DNA from: Balaenoptera acutorostrata
Taxonomy: Eukaryota > Chordata > Mammalia > Artiodactyla > Balaenopteridae
Direction of reading: 5' to 3'
DNA length: 64,000 nt
NCBI RefSeq assembly: GCF_949987535.1
Contig: NC_080079.1
Location: 4,964,001 to 5,028,000, forward strand
This document shows, in pieces, positions 22,790-35,040 of the stretch. The notes beneath the pieces are model-generated. The model was not told the origin of the DNA and made no database searches. It saw only the letters and a program-made list of their open reading frames with translations. Numbering within the stretch: position 1 is the first letter of the stretch; each line of letters begins with the position of its first letter. A program made the position numbers and the translations under genes.

Positions 22790-23500
22790 TTCAAAGGTCA
22801 TATGATTTCTGAAATTTTTGTTTTTTAGAAGACTTTTTATTATTTTTTTTAATAAGTTATTTGGGGGGCCTGGACTTTTTTTTTAATTTTTATTTATTTA
22901 TTTATTTACCCATCTATGGCTGTGTCGGGTCTTCGTTTCTGTGCGAGGGCTTTCTCTAGTTGAGGCAAGTGGGGACCACTCTTCATCGCGGTGCGCGGGC
23001 CTCTCACTGTCGTGGCCTCTCCTGTTGCGGGGCACAGGCTCCAGACGCACAGGCTCAGTAATTGTGGCTCATGGGCCCAGCCACTCCGCGGCATGTGGGA
23101 TCTTCCCAGACCGGGGCTTGAACCCGTGTCCCCTGCACTGGCAGGCAGAATTCCAACCACTGCGCCACCAGGGAAGCCCAGAAGACTTTATTTTTTAGAG
23201 CAGTTTTAGGTTGACAGCAAAATTGAGGTGACATCGAGATTTCTCATGCACCCCTGGTCCCCCCCACAGGCACAGCCTTCCCGGCGATCAACACTCTCCA
23301 CTGAAGCAGTAGCTTTGTTACAACTGATGAACCTGTGCCAAGTCCATGGTCTACATTAGAGTTCGCTCTTGGTGTTGTTTATTCTGTGTGTTTGGACAAA
23401 TTCATAATGACAGGTATACGTCATTACGGTATTACACAGAGTAGTTTCACTGCCCTAAAAATCCGCTGTGCTCCACCCCTCCCTGCCAATTCATATGATT
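22790..23500 (-). repeat. L1M 3' UTR, split by a CHR SINE
   Basis: After the SINE, TAGAGCAGTTTTAGGTTGAC, TTGTTACAACTGATGAACCT, TAGTTTCACTGCCCTAAAAA and a C-rich segment match a reverse L1M 3' UTR. The left part is short (to 22836). No coding sequence. Confidence 0.65.
22837..23179 (-). mobile_element. CHR-type SINE, full length, 10-bp TSD
   Basis: T-rich start with (ATTT)n at 22890-22909, reverse B box GGGGCTTGAACCC and terminal CCACCAGGGAAGCCC. Exact TSD AGAAGACTTT lies at 22827-22836 and 23180-23189. Confidence 0.97.
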
Positions 23501-23599
23501 TTTTACATTTTACTTCTTTGTTTCCTGGGAGAAAATATTTACATATTAAAGCTAAGACAAATCTCTTAACATATAAAAATTATTTAAAAGCAATAATAA

Positions 23600-24445
23600 A
23601 AGGGCCATAAACCTGATTTCAAAAATAGGCACAAAATACAAAAAGTTTAGAATAAAATAAAGATAAATGACCATTCACTATATGAAAACATGCTCAGTCC
23701 CAGTCATAAAAACAGAAAGACAAATCAAAGCTAACTGAAATATTATTTATTACCTACTTTTTTGAAAAAATGCAGACATTGAAGAAACCTGTGGAGAAAT
23801 GGGCTCTCTACATATTGCTGGTAGAAACACAGAATTATATGAATTCTAGGGGAATGTGGCATTAGCTAGCAAAATTACTATATTTGCCCATGACCAAACT
23901 ATTTCCTTTCTAAAAAGCTGCCTTGAAGATAAACTTCCACGAACACAATAACATGTATGGTCAAGTTTATGAATTGCGGCCTCTTTTAGTAATTGTAGAT
24001 AATTATAACCAATCCAAATGTCATTAACAAGAGACTAGTTGAATAAACAATGGAAAGTCCATGCAATAGAGTACTATGCAGCCATGAAACAGGCAGGAAG
24101 ATCTCTATGTATTGATTTGGGGTGATCTCAAGCACATGTTGTTACATGAAAAGAAGCAAAGTGCAGAACAGTATATATTGAATGCTGCTTTGGGGGTAAG
24201 AAGGTAGGGGAAATACAAAGAAATGTACTATTTGCCTATTTTTGAAAAATAAAAAGAAACCCTGCAAGGATAGCTGGAAGTGAATGAAATGATTGTCCAG
24301 AAGAGGCAGGGGAGGGGGAATAAAGTGAGAGCAGATATTGATGAAAATGTGATTTCTCAGAGATCCTTTTTTATATAATTTTGACTTTTGAATCCTGAAA
24401 ATCTTTTAGATATTCAAAAAGGAAAATTAAATATAAAAGAACAAA
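23600..24445 (+). mobile_element. L1ME-like 3' end (ORF2 tail and 3' UTR)
   Basis: AGTACTATGCAGCCATGAAA, GCAAAGTGCAGAACAGTATA and AAAAGAAACCCTGCAAGGAT are characteristic of the end of old L1ME elements. The final ORF2 codons are present but broken by stops. It ends near the A-rich run at 24420-24460. Confidence 0.8.
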
Positions 24446-24459
24446 ACAAAAAAAAAAAA

Positions 24460-25920
24460 CACTGAAAACTAAAAGTCAAATGGAATCTATAAAACTAACG
24501 ACACACCAAGTTGGTAAAATAATCACACAGAAATGAGTTCTTCCAAGTGACATTTGAACACAATACAGAGGTCCATACCCAGTGAGATCTATCACCATCA
24601 AATGAACAACAAATAAATTTAAACTTCACTTAGTGATTTTATTGATAGAAAATATATTGGTATAGTAATTTTAAAACAGTTTAATGTATATTTTAGGGTA
24701 AAGCAAATAAGTTAATATATTAATATATTATGTTATTAGGAACCAAGATATTTAGTGTAAGAGAAAAGAGGAGGTACAACTATAAAATCTAAAATACTTT
24801 TTCAACTTTAAATTTGAATTTAAGTATCAAGTCATATTTTTTTTTTAAAAACCCTAACTTTGCCTACTGAGAAGGCCTAGAGGCAATGAACCTACCTAGC
24901 ACCCGGATCTTGTCTGTGCATACCATTTTTCCCTATAAGGAAATAAGATTTCTTAAGGTAGGAAATAATGATTCCAGATACGAGAAAAGATGGTGATCTT
25001 GGGACATAATTTTGAGCCAGAAGACACAAAAATACTCAAAGACTAAATAGACCTTGTCAAAATGCGCCAGGAGTCATTTTGGAGCCCCGTTGGCTAAATG
25101 AGGGATGGGTGGCAATCTGAACTTCAAAAAACATGACTAATTCACAGAGTAACAAAAATCCATGAGCCCATAGTGACGCTGCGGGGGGTGGGGTGCAGGG
25201 ATCATTTACCAGTGTTGGAGGTGAGTTTGTACCAACTTCTTACTCTGAAACTTGGTAAATGAAGGGGGGAAATAACCATTAACTCTGTATTAGCTGAGAA
25301 ACTATAGTTTCATCTCCAATTTATACTGGCAAGCTCTTCTTTCATAAGATGAATGCTACCAAATGTATAAATAATGAGGAAATGAGAAAAATCACCATTC
25401 TGCAGTCCTCCAGGAAATAACTGATACAGGCAAGGAGAATCAAATGATGCTAAAACCATTCTGAAGCATTCAGAACAAAATATATTGCCTGGTGCTGGAG
25501 TATCCCCTCCCAGATTTCTGACTTCTCACAAGGGGAAAACCTACCTTCACACGGAGAGAGCCCGTGGTCGACCCTTAACAAAGTGGTCAGTCCTAGCATC
25601 ATGAACAGAGACACAGGCCAGCATCACCGTCCTCCTGATGTGATGCTTTAAGACCTGCACAACATCATCTAGAAAACATTATTTCCAAAAATGTTTGACC
25701 TGAATCTAAGCAAGCCATAGAACGAACTGCCGGTTTACAGTAAATTTGGGGGATAAGGGAACATATCAAAGAGTTGTCACAGGAGAGAACCATACAAAAC
25801 CAAACACTGTAGGACTTAGAAGGCGTTATTCCCTCAGCATGCATGTTTCTGAGTCTGTTCTGAGGTTAAAACATGGGCTCATCTCCAAAGGGCCTGTGTT
25901 CTGGTGGAAGACACAAGCCC
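24460..25920. other. Unassigned, mostly A/T-rich, probably ancient LINE debris
   Basis: No gene recognised. 25380-25745 (for example CAGGAAATAACTGATACAGG and CATCATCTAGAAAACATTAT) resembles an old L1 3' UTR, but I could not assign it. 24710-24735 is a short TTAATATA repeat. Confidence 0.4.
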
Positions 25921-25924
25921 GCAC

Positions 25925-26155
25925 CTTAGAGCTTTCATGGGCTTTGGAGACAAAGGGGCTAAAATCCTGGTGCGACCACTTCCTCTGCAGTCTTGAGAAA
26001 GTAACTGAACACTTCAAAGGCCATGTCCTTATTGTAAAATGGACCTGAAGAAAGCGTCAAGATGTCTTCCCCATAAAGCTTCTGTGAGGACCATGCACGA
26101 GGTGCACTTAGCACAATTATCTGGCTCAAGGCACATGTTCAGTACATTTAGCTTC
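25925..26155 (+). repeat. MIR SINE
   Basis: GGTGCGACCACTTCCTCTGC, GAGAAAGTAACTGAACACTT, TTATTGTAAAATGGACCTGA and CACAATTATCTGGCTCAAGG follow the MIR core. Confidence 0.8.
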
Positions 26156-27114
26156 CTGCTTCTGAGATCCATTCTTCTTTTTATAAAAGCTTGAAAGCCA
26201 CGAAGTGTTGGAGAATGGCCCGTATCCCCTGGTGATCACAGCTGGGGGAAAAGTCTCATCACACTTGCCAACTCCACTAATTGAAGGGAGAGTCCAGGAG
26301 TACTGTGCAGGGAAAAATTTTTTTTTTGAGAAAAACACTGGATCTCTCAGTAAAGAAATTACTTAAGCTGAGTCTGGTGGACCAGAAGGGTTGTTTCCCG
26401 AAGTTTCTTCAGAAACTTTCAGATTTTCAAAGTAGATTGTGACAGAAACATATGTCAATCTCTAGAAACTTCTTGTATCAAGGGAAAAATGCTGCTTCTC
26501 TTTCCTCCCAATTGTAATTCTCCCTTCCTACGGGCTTGATTTGATGGAGATCATGTTAGAGAAATAGGAACAATAACAAGTTATGTGTATTGAGGTCTCC
26601 TGTGCCTGAGGTGAACGATGACTGCACAGGCTGAGCTGGTGCGGGAACCACACGGCACAAAAAATCCCGTCCCCACCCCATCCTCCAATGGAGCCTTCCT
26701 TGATACGGTGGTGGGCACAGGTGATGGAAGCGGCTAGGGAGGTGAGTTTAGCCTTCCAAGACCTGCCTGTGGTTCTCTCTCTGAATCACCCTGAACTGGA
26801 ATCCATGAAGGGAAGGCTCAGAGGAAGCACCTTGGAGTACCAAGTACCTCCTCCGAGTACCCCCACTGCCAAATTAAGCAAACACAGGCTGCTCTGTGAC
26901 CAACGTCTACATATTTCTTTAGCTGGTTCGCTATGTCAGTGATGGCAAAGCACTCAAAGTCAGAGGATCCAAAGTTACACATTTTAAGGGCGTGTTCAAA
27001 AGATTCGACTGTGCAAAAAATACTCAATAACAGCTTCTTCCTACCCCAGGCTGCCAGTCCTAGAAGAAGCCATTGTTAACAATTCCTTTTGTATACTTTC
27101 AGATATTGTCTATT
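26156..27114. other. Unassigned sequence
   Basis: No gene or confident repeat. A splice-donor-like GGGAG|GTGAGT lies at 26735-26745, without a convincing exon upstream. Confidence 0.45.
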
Positions 27115-27186
27115 ACATATATATATACTATATATATATACTATATATATATATACTATATATATATATAGTATATATATATGTAT
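27115..27186. repeat. Interrupted (TA)n microsatellite
   Basis: Runs of TA are separated by AC at three places and AG at one, giving a largely self-complementary 70-bp tract that could fold into cruciforms. It sits at the edge of an L1 remnant. Confidence 0.9.
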
Positions 27187-27751
27187 AAAATAAACTTACA
27201 CTGAGCATCTTTATCTATTGGAAATATTTCTAGTGTTTCCTCCACTAGCTGGATGCTGGCTTTTGGTCTCACCTTGTAGAAAGACTTCTATCATTTCCTA
27301 GTTCATTAAGAGAAAGTTTTTATAGTGTCAAGATTGGATGTTAACTTTTTTAACATATATATTTTGTCACCCATGGAGAAGGTCATTTGATCATTGCTTT
27401 TTGATCAATTAACATCTTGAATTATATTAACGGATTGCCTAATGTCAAATCATCCATGCATTCCCAGGGTGGGGGGGGAACCTATTTGGTAGTAGTAGAT
27501 TCAGGTTTTTGTGATACATTGCTAGCATCTATTGCTAATATTTTATTTCAAATTATTGCATCAGTACTCATGGCCTTAGTCTTTTTTGTTGTTTTATGCT
27601 GTTTGTCAAGTTTTATTTTCTATGGGATTCTGGTTTCAATAAATAATTTAGATTATGTGTATTTTAAAGTTTTGTCAAAATTTGCCTCTGAAACTTACTG
27701 ACAATTCTTTTTCTTTCATAGAAGTTTGTATACTTCGATGTTCTGTATCTT

Positions 27752-28353
27752 TGTATTAGTTTTCTATTGCCGCTGTAACAAATATCCACAAATGTAGCAG
27801 CTGAAAAGAGCATCCATTTATTATCTCACAGTTCTGTAGGTCAAAATTCCATGCAGGCTCAGCCGTCTCTTCCGTTGAGGGTTGTGTAAAGCAGAAATCA
27901 AGGCATCAGCTGGTCTGGGCTCTTAACTGGACGCTCTAGAGGAGAATCTGCTTCCAGGAACATTCAGGTTGTCAGAAGAATTCAATCTCTTGTGGTTGTA
28001 GGACTGATGCTCACATTTCCTTGCTGGCTGTCAGTGCAGGACCACTCTGTTCCTAGAGGCCGCCTGCATCCCTTGTCATGTGGCCCCTCCATCTCTGCTC
28101 CACCAGTGGAACCATGAGTCCCGCTTACACTTCGAATCTTTCTGACTTTCTTTTCTACTATCAGCTGGAGAAAGTGCTCTGCTTTAAGGGCTCGTGTGAC
28201 AAGAAAAAAGTGCATCTACATAATTTCCCTACTTTAAGGTTAGCTGTGCCAAGTCACAGAACACAGTCATGGGAGCGATATTTTACCATATTCACAGATT
28301 CCAGGGATCAGAGTGGAATATCTTTGGGAGACCATTTTAGGTATTCTACCACA
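27752..28353 (-). mobile_element. MLT1-type solo LTR, exact 5-bp TSD
   Basis: Opens TGTATTAGTTTTCTATTGCC and closes GGTATTCTACCACA (TG...CA) with the TSD ATCTT at 27747-27751 and 28354-28358. It carries the MLT1 phrase CACAGTTCTGTAGGTCA and lies inside the L1. ERVL-MaLR insertions duplicate 5 bp, which fits. No internal region. Confidence 0.95.
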
Positions 28354-28617
28354 ATCTTATTAATCTTATTAATGTTCTTAAATAAAGCATCCATTCCATC
28401 CAGGGTACTTATGCATAGTATTAATGAAGTATATTCTTATTATAACAATTATTTTAATTACATTTATATTTGCTCTAATTTTTCAATCTCTTTTGTGATT
28501 TTTGATATTTATGCTTCTCTCCTTTTCTCTTAATGATGTTAGTTAGAGTTTATCTCCCCCACTGCAAAGAACAACCTCTTGAAGTAACGAATTAGTTCTA
28601 CTGGGTTTGTATGTCTT

Positions 28618-28619
28618 TT

Positions 28620-28658
<39 letters not shown>

Positions 28659-28921
28659 TGGCTGTGTTGGGACTTCGTTTCTGTGCGAGGGCTTTCTCTA
28701 GTTGCGGCAAGCGGGGGCCACTCTTCATCGCGGTGCGTGGACCTCCCACTATCGCGGCCTCTCCCATTGCAGAGCACAGGCTCCAGACGCGCAGGCTCAG
28801 TAATTGTGGCTTACAGGCCCAGTTGCTCCGCGGCATGTGGGATCTCCCCAGACCAGGGCTCGAACCCGTGTCCCCTGCACTAGCAGGCAGACTCCCAACC
28901 ACTGCGCCACCAGGGAAGCCC
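28618..28921 (-). mobile_element. CHR-type SINE, full length, 17-bp TSD
   Basis: An (ATTT)n tract of about ten units at 28619-28660 is the tail in reverse. The element ends CCACCAGGGAAGCCCC. Exact 17-bp TSD CTGGGTTTGTATGTCTT lies at 28601-28617 and 28922-28938, the longest clean TSD of any SINE here along with the next copy. Confidence 0.98.
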
Positions 28922-30031
28922 CTGGGTTTGTATGTCTTATACATTAATTTCTACTTTTATCTTTATTATTGCATTCTGGTTTTGTCTTAAATATTGTTTG
29001 TTTTATACTCCTTATTTAAATGACAATTCATTAATTTTCAGCCTTTCTTGTTTCATAACATAGGTATTTAAACTTAGAAAAATAATTTTAATCCTTTAGC
29101 TAGTTATAAGTTTTGATATATAGTTCTTATTATATTTTCTAGGTAGTTTTGGTTGTTATCTCCTTTTCAACTTGTGTTTGAGAGTTTTTAAATATCCAGG
29201 TGATAAGAAATGTTTAGCTATTAGTGGATAGTTTTATTTCATTTTGATCAGAGTATATACTCTGTATAATTTCCACTTTGGGGGAATTTTAATTAGTTAT
29301 ATTGCTTTTAAAATTCTTTTAGGAGTTGTATTTACCCTTAACATATTTAAACCTTTAGTTCAGTCATTGTCCTTACTTCAATTATCATCTTTGAAACATC
29401 TATTAAAAAATGAAGAATCCATGCATTTACATTTTTTCCCACTTCCTTGACACTCTTTACCTCCTGATATTTACACTTAGATTATTCTACATTTCAAGGT
29501 TTGCAATATTTATTCTGTTCTGTACACACAATTATCATATTTAAATAAATTCAATGCTCACCAGCAATCCTTTCACCCTGATTTTTTTTCATTTTGCTGG
29601 ATTTTGTTGTCATGTAATATGTTAAAGAAGGGCTCAAATATTCTCTATATACTTATTTTACTAAATAAGTGATTTGAATTTTATTCCTTTTTGTCTGATA
29701 CCCATACAACTTATTCTTTGTCTTTAAATTCCAGATCATCTCTCCAGTTTTTATTCTGTACCAGTTCTTCTTGTTGCTCTTTCCAAGTTCATATTCAGTC
29801 ATTCCGTTATCACAGGAGTTGTTATATCTTTGAATATGCTTTCAGTTCCATTTCATCTTTTCTTTTTTCCAAGAACACCAGTTTTCTACACTGTATATGT
29901 CCTTTGGCTGCCTTCCATACTAACGTTTTCCCTATAATCTTTTAAACTCTGCTTTTTTTCCATTTTATTTCCCCAAATTTCTTCTTCATATCTCTGACTG
30001 CGATTTTAGCAGCACCAGTCTCCTTTTTTTT

Positions 30032-30375
30032 TTTTTTTTTTTTTTTTTTAAGGATTTTCTTATTTATTTATTTATTTATTTATTTATTTTTGGCTGTGTT
30101 GGGTCTTCGGTTCGTGCGAGGGCTTTCTCCAGTTGCGGCAAGCGGGGGCCACTCTTCATCGCGGTGCGGGGACCGCCCTTCATCGCGGTGCGCGGGCCTT
30201 TCTCTATCGCGGCCCCTCCCGTCGCGGGGCACAGGCTCCAGACGCGCAGGCTCAGCAATTGTGGCTCACGGGCCCAGCTGCTCCGTGGCATGTGGGATCT
30301 TCCCAGACCAGGGCTCGAACCCGTGTCCCCTGCATTAGCAGGCAGATTCTCAACCACTGCGCCACCAGGGAAGCC
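30032..30375 (-). mobile_element. CHR-type SINE with internal 24-bp duplication
   Basis: A long T-tract and (ATTT)n tail, then the CHR body and terminal CCACCAGGGAAGCC. TSD CCAGTCTCC plus eight T lies at 30015-30031 and 30376-30392. CTTCATCGCGGTGCG occurs twice, at 30154-30168 and 30178-30192, a 24-bp tandem duplication absent from the other copies. Confidence 0.97.
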
Positions 30376-30760
30376 CCAGTCTCCTTTTTTTTACTGACTC
30401 TAGTTTGGACTTCATTTCTGAAATTTTTCTGATTTTTCTCTTCCATTTATTTCTTAAACTCTTTCAGTTCACTTGTCACTACCTTCTGTTGTCTTATCAT
30501 CTGCTTTGGGGTTTTTATAGCTCATTTATGTGTGCTTATTTCAAGGTGACCATAATGTCTTTTATTTGTTTGCTAACATAGAGAAGTGCTTGTCCACAAA
30601 TAGCTGCTATCTCATGGCATAATTCTTCTTCAGTTGTGTAATCTGGATCTACATTTGATTTAGTATATTCTTTTTATTTTGCAGTATCATTTTATTCTGC
30701 AGTTTTACTTCTGAGACCCATGTAGATTCTTTTTTGGTTGCTACTCATCTTTAAATGAGT

Positions 30761-31609
30761 TCTTTCAAAGCCAGCCATTTGCTCAAGAACAGCATGGAGG
30801 ATGGACCAGGAGAGTGAATTGGGAGAGGACTGAAGAACATTGTCCTACCCACCAGGCAATCTGCCCTTAAGACAGATCTCTGCCTTGGGCAAGCGGGAGC
30901 TTTGACTGGCTCACAGAGAAGTATTTACCGGGTTCTTCTGGTGGTAACTTAATGTTTACATCTTTTCTGTTGACTGAGATCAACAGCTGCAGAGCTGCTC
31001 ACCACCAACTGTCTTTCTTACAACACAACACTCAGACAATCATCTTGCAAACACGCTGTGTCTGCATGAGTCCTGCTTCAGCGCTGCCTTAACCAGAACT
31101 CTGCAATGTCACAACACGTTCAGGGATGCTCCACCAGAACCCACGATTCCAAGTGGTTTGGCCCCTTGGTCCTAGAGAACTTGGTTTACTGCCCAGCATC
31201 TGCAGAGCCTGTTCCCTTTCTTGGCACACACACTACATCCTCCTGCTGCTACACTAGCAGGCACACAGGTGTTCATCCCCCATAAGCAATGTCTGCATCC
31301 TGGCAAAAAGAGAGCCTTCTCACTGGAAGCCCACTCATTTTACAATAAGCCAAGACAACATTTCCAAAAATGTTTCTTTGAAGCCCAGAATTAACAGGTG
31401 AGGCTCTACGTACTGAAACATAAAACGGCGTCTGCATGTTTGCTGACGTTTATCACGGATGATAAATTGAGTAGGAGTACCAGCATTTTATGTTCTTCCC
31501 GAGATTTTCCATCTCTTTTATTTTCTGCTAGCCAGAAAAATTGGGCCATACTATGTAATAAAAAATCTGCCGCCTGCCTGTTTTCCTGGGTTGTTACATT
31601 GAGACAGGA
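30761..31609. other. Unassigned sequence
   Basis: No gene or repeat recognised. Confidence 0.45.
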
Positions 31610-31910
31610 GCGCCCTGATGGGACAACTCAACTGTGATGACAATATGTCTGATTTCAACCTTCCTAGTGTTAATTGGGGAACTTTCCTGACACACAGAAT
31701 AACAAAGGTGGAAGTGATGGATGTAGTAAATGATTACATGTCAGAGGCATTATCAGGAATGCTTAATGTCTGGATCCATTTCCAACTAATGACCAAGATG
31801 GTATTAGGAAATCAGTGAGAGCTAGACACTGGGGTCAGGCCACTGCACAGTGATGAAATTGGTGTAGTGTGGAAATAAAAGAAAAGCTATCGGCAAAAAT
31901 TAAAGTGTCA
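31610..31910 (+). mobile_element. CR1/L3-like LINE relic (endonuclease region)
   Basis: The plus strand encodes MSDFNLPSVNWGTF at 31645-31686, matching the GDFNLPDINW endonuclease motif of CR1/L3 LINEs. DVVNDY follows at about 31720-31737, where these proteins have LDVVND. In another frame, LTNDQDG and the DNA phrase CACAGTGAT...GAAATT (31845-31860) match the later LTN and SDHEM positions. At least one frameshift separates them. CR1/L3 stopped moving before placental mammals diversified, so this is among the oldest material in the window. It is a short fossil with no function implied. Confidence 0.6.
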
Positions 31911-32290
31911 CTCCAGTAGGCAGGAAGGATGCTGGTGGAGCACATACAAGTCAGAAGAGCTCAGATCCTGTGAAGCACTTTCGTCTACAGAAATAGAACA
32001 AACACAGAAGCCATGGCTTCTCTGAGAGGCCGTGACTTGTTTACTGAAATGGCAATGGAAACACAGTTGTACGAAAATGAAAGGCTGATTACAGAAAGGA
32101 TTTTGCAAGAAATCAAATAAATATGGTGCAACGTTAAGAAACCATTGTCTTCACTCTGAAATAGAACTGGGCTTCTGGAGTAAAAGGAAAACCACTTCAA
32201 TTCGGGGATATGCTTGGAGTGGACTGGATTCCTGACCCCACTCCTTCACTCCTGTTACAGGATTATATACAAACACAGCCATCGCCATGT
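31911..32290. other. Unassigned, possibly more of the CR1/L3 relic
   Basis: No gene. Two overlapping minus-strand frames lack any recognised domain. Confidence 0.4.
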
Positions 32291-32660
32291 TACTTTGCAT
32301 CCCCCTCCCACTGTCGGAAGAATAGTCTTTCCCTGTCCATTGTTTTGGTCTTGACCATATGGCTTGCTTTGGTCAATGGAATGTTAGTGGATGTGACATG
32401 AGCCAGGCCTTAACTGCTAGCACAGTTGGCTTTGGTCCCTTGTGCTCCTGCCATTGGCTATGAGAAACTCATGCCCCAGGGAGTTGCTGGCTCAAGGGAA
32501 AACCCATGAAGAAGACCCGAACCGCCCCCCACCGCCCACGGCTTGGAGCCCCAGGCAGCCCACCTGCCACCGACAGAGCTGTTCAACCCAGCGCACCGCT
32601 TATTTCAAAATTTTTTTAAATCAAACTCAATAAAACTCAAGTCTCTGACCTCTAGTCTAA
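32290..32660 (-). repeat. Possible ancient LTR fragment
   Basis: TTGACCATATGGCTTGCTTT, GGTCAATGGAATGTTAGTGG and GTGACATGAGCCAGGCCTTA resemble a recurrent MaLR/ERVL-like LTR pattern. There are no ends or TSD, and the orientation is tentative. Confidence 0.4.
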
Positions 32661-32764
32661 CGTGGTTTGTCTTTTTCAATGGCTTTATGTTTTGTGAAAA
32701 ATCGAAATCCCAGTTACATGAAAAAGTTTAGAACTTTTAGTAAGTTATATCCATATTCATAGCA

Positions 32765-33395
32765 CTTTTTCAAAATTGTGGTTAAATATACACAACGTAA
32801 AATTTACCATTTTAAGCATTTTTAAGTTTGCAGCTCAGTGGCATTAAGTATATTCACATTGTTGCACAACTATCACCACCATCCGTCTCCAGAACTCTTT
32901 TCATTTTGCAGAACTGGAGCTCCCTACTCATTAGTCATCAACATCGCCTTCCCTACTTCCCCAGCTCCTGACAACCACCAGCCTGCTTTCTGTCTCTGTA
33001 AATTTGACTACTTTGGGTGCCTCACATAAGTGGAATCACACAGTGATTTTTGTAACTGGTTTATTTCACTTAGCATAATACCCTCAAGGTTCATTCATGT
33101 TGTAGCATGTGTCAGAATGTTCTTCCTTTTCAAGGGTGAATAATATTCCCAACTATGGCTATAACCACATTTTGCTTATCCATTCATCTACAGATGGACA
33201 CTTGCGTTGTCACCATCTTTTGGCTGTTGTGAGTAATGCAGGTACGAGCATGAGTGCACAGATATCTCTTGGAGACCCTGCTCTTAATTCTTTGGGGTAT
33301 ATAACTAGAAGTGGAATTGCTGAATATATGTTAATTCTACTTATAATGTTTTGAAGAACCACCATACTGTTTTCCACATTTCAAAGGTTTTTAAA
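32765..33395 (-). mobile_element. L1M element, 3' UTR plus ORF2 end
   Basis: From left to right the reverse complement of an L1M 3' end: AAAATTTACCATTTTAAGCA, CTCAGTGGCATTAAGTATAT, ATCACCACCATCCGTCTCCA, CTCACATAAGTGGAATCACA. Then comes the ORF2 end, with CACATTTTGCTTATCCATTC and ATAACTAGAAGTGGAATTGC. Truncated at about 33395, without TSD, frames broken. Confidence 0.85.
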
Positions 33396-33540
33396 ACTAT
33401 TGTCTTTTGGAGGCAGAAACACCCACATAGACCACAGACCAGGCCCTGCATATTTTAAATGAAGAAATTCAGTCTTCAGAGAGTGGGAATTCATACCTGC
33501 TCACGCAGCAAATAGCTACGTTACTGACAGGTAGCTTTGT
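33396..33540 (-). repeat. Possible MIR fragment
   Basis: AAATGAAGAAATTCAGTCTT, then CACGCAGCAAATAGC, is loosely like a reverse MIR core. Weak. Confidence 0.3.
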
Positions 33541-33544
33541 CAAT

Positions 33545-33815
33545 TCCAGTTGTGCTAGAAAGCTTTAAAAGTTCAGCTCAAGAGACACTTCCCCTGGGAT
33601 ACCTCTCTTGATTCCCCCAGAGGGTACTGTCTGCCGTACACTCTGGCCCCTCTGCACCCTGTGTGCTCCTCTGTCTTCCTTTCTAAGTCTGTCCCCCCCT
33701 CCTAACTGTAAGCTCTTGGGAGGCAGGGCCAGCACCTTTTAATCTTCTTTCTTGAATCTGCAGTGACTTGCATAATTCTCAAGTGCTTAATTGGCACTCA
33801 TTGGATGCCTCATGC
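33545..33815 (+). repeat. L2 LINE 3' region
   Basis: GTTCAGCTCAAGAGACACTT, CTCCTAACTGTAAGCTCTTG and GGAGGCAGGGCCAGCACCTT follow the L2 3' end in order, closing with a decayed GGCACTCATTGGATG. Confidence 0.8.
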
Positions 33816-35040
33816 AATACTCACCTCTGAATCCCTGTCTCCCCCTTGGCCCTCAGGCCACCAGGATTTGGACCCCATCATGGCTACTGTGCTCTCACAG
33901 CCCCTTGTGAGCTGGTTTCCTGACCCACCGAAGCGCAGGGTATGGTTGGCCCCTCCCTCCAGGGCAGGATCCCTGGTCCGGCCTCTCCTCCCCAGCTCCG
34001 TCCCACTCTCTGGTCATTGCTCCCCTCCTCAGGGTCCTTCATGACTGTGCTCTTACCCATGGCCTTTGCTTGCTAGTCAACAGTCCCTGAGACGGGCCCA
34101 TGCCCACGCACAGTTTCAATGTGAACTCCATCCCCTCCCCCTTGCACCTGCGTATCGGCCCCTGACATCTGTTCTGAGCTCAGGACCACTTTCCCAAGTG
34201 GCCCGGGAGATGTTCCTACATGGAGAGCCTTCAATCCTTCACACCCCTCCTCTCATCCTGAGCAGCTTATTTTTGGTAATGGCCTTGCCATCTTCCCCAT
34301 TAAACCCAGAAGCCACTCCCACCCCTCTCCCTGACATCTGCTAGTTGACTAGAGCGCTCGGCCTGCCCCCGCCCCGTGGCTCTCAGGGCACTTGTTCCCT
34401 CTGTTGGTACCACCACTGTATCACTGAGGCATTTGCCCCTCTGTCTTGCTGCCTCCAATTTATCCTGCTCACTGCTACCATGGTGGAATTTCTTGTACAC
34501 CAAACCCCTCCTCCAATGTACCTGATGGCCTTTGACCCTTAGAGCACCAGCAGACACCAGGGCAGCTGCTGGCCTGGCCCCATCACTCTCTTCTTTGCCT
34601 CTTCAGCCCTCCGCCAGGCACTGCAGGGAACATGAAATGTGTAAGTCCTGGTTCCAGCCCTCACTTAAAATGTCACTGGGGAGAGAGCATAGACACACCC
34701 AAGTCACAGCTCCACCTTTGAAACGTGTCACTATTTTCTGGTTTAAAGAGAGAGAGATCTCAGAACACTCCATCTCTGCCCAGACTTGTGTCTTCACCCC
34801 TCCTCCTGCAGAGTCCTGCGGAAGCTGCCTCTTGCCTCCTGCATCTCCCTGACAAGCTACATCTGTCCTGGGTTTGGCACAAAATTTCATCCTAGGAGCG
34901 CTGAGATGGCAAACCTCCCACTCTTGGACTCCCCTTGTCCTTGCCGCAAATGTGTCCACCTGCGCTTGGGGTGCAGACACGGGCCAGGTCAGGGTCTTCA
35001 TTGTGGACGCCTGTCCCCTGCCCGTTGGACCTGCTGCTAA
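33816..35040. other. Unassigned, GC-rich
   Basis: No repeat was confidently named, though 34180-34540 has an L2-like flavour. Open frames on both strands (to 170 codons, minus, 34603-35115) have no recognised domain. Confidence 0.4.

Larger units (their letters stand above)
27190..30760 (-). mobile_element. Ancient LINE-1 on the minus strand, interrupted three times
   Basis: T-rich sequence. Read on the minus strand, parts of L1 ORF2 are recognisable near 27410-27700 (counterpart of the CATTCCCAGGG region), followed towards higher coordinates by sequence like the ORF1 end of L1/HAL1. It is cut by the MLT1 at 27752 and the CHR SINEs at 28618 and 30032. All frames are broken. More than one L1 may contribute, and the right end is uncertain. 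Confidence 0.55.
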
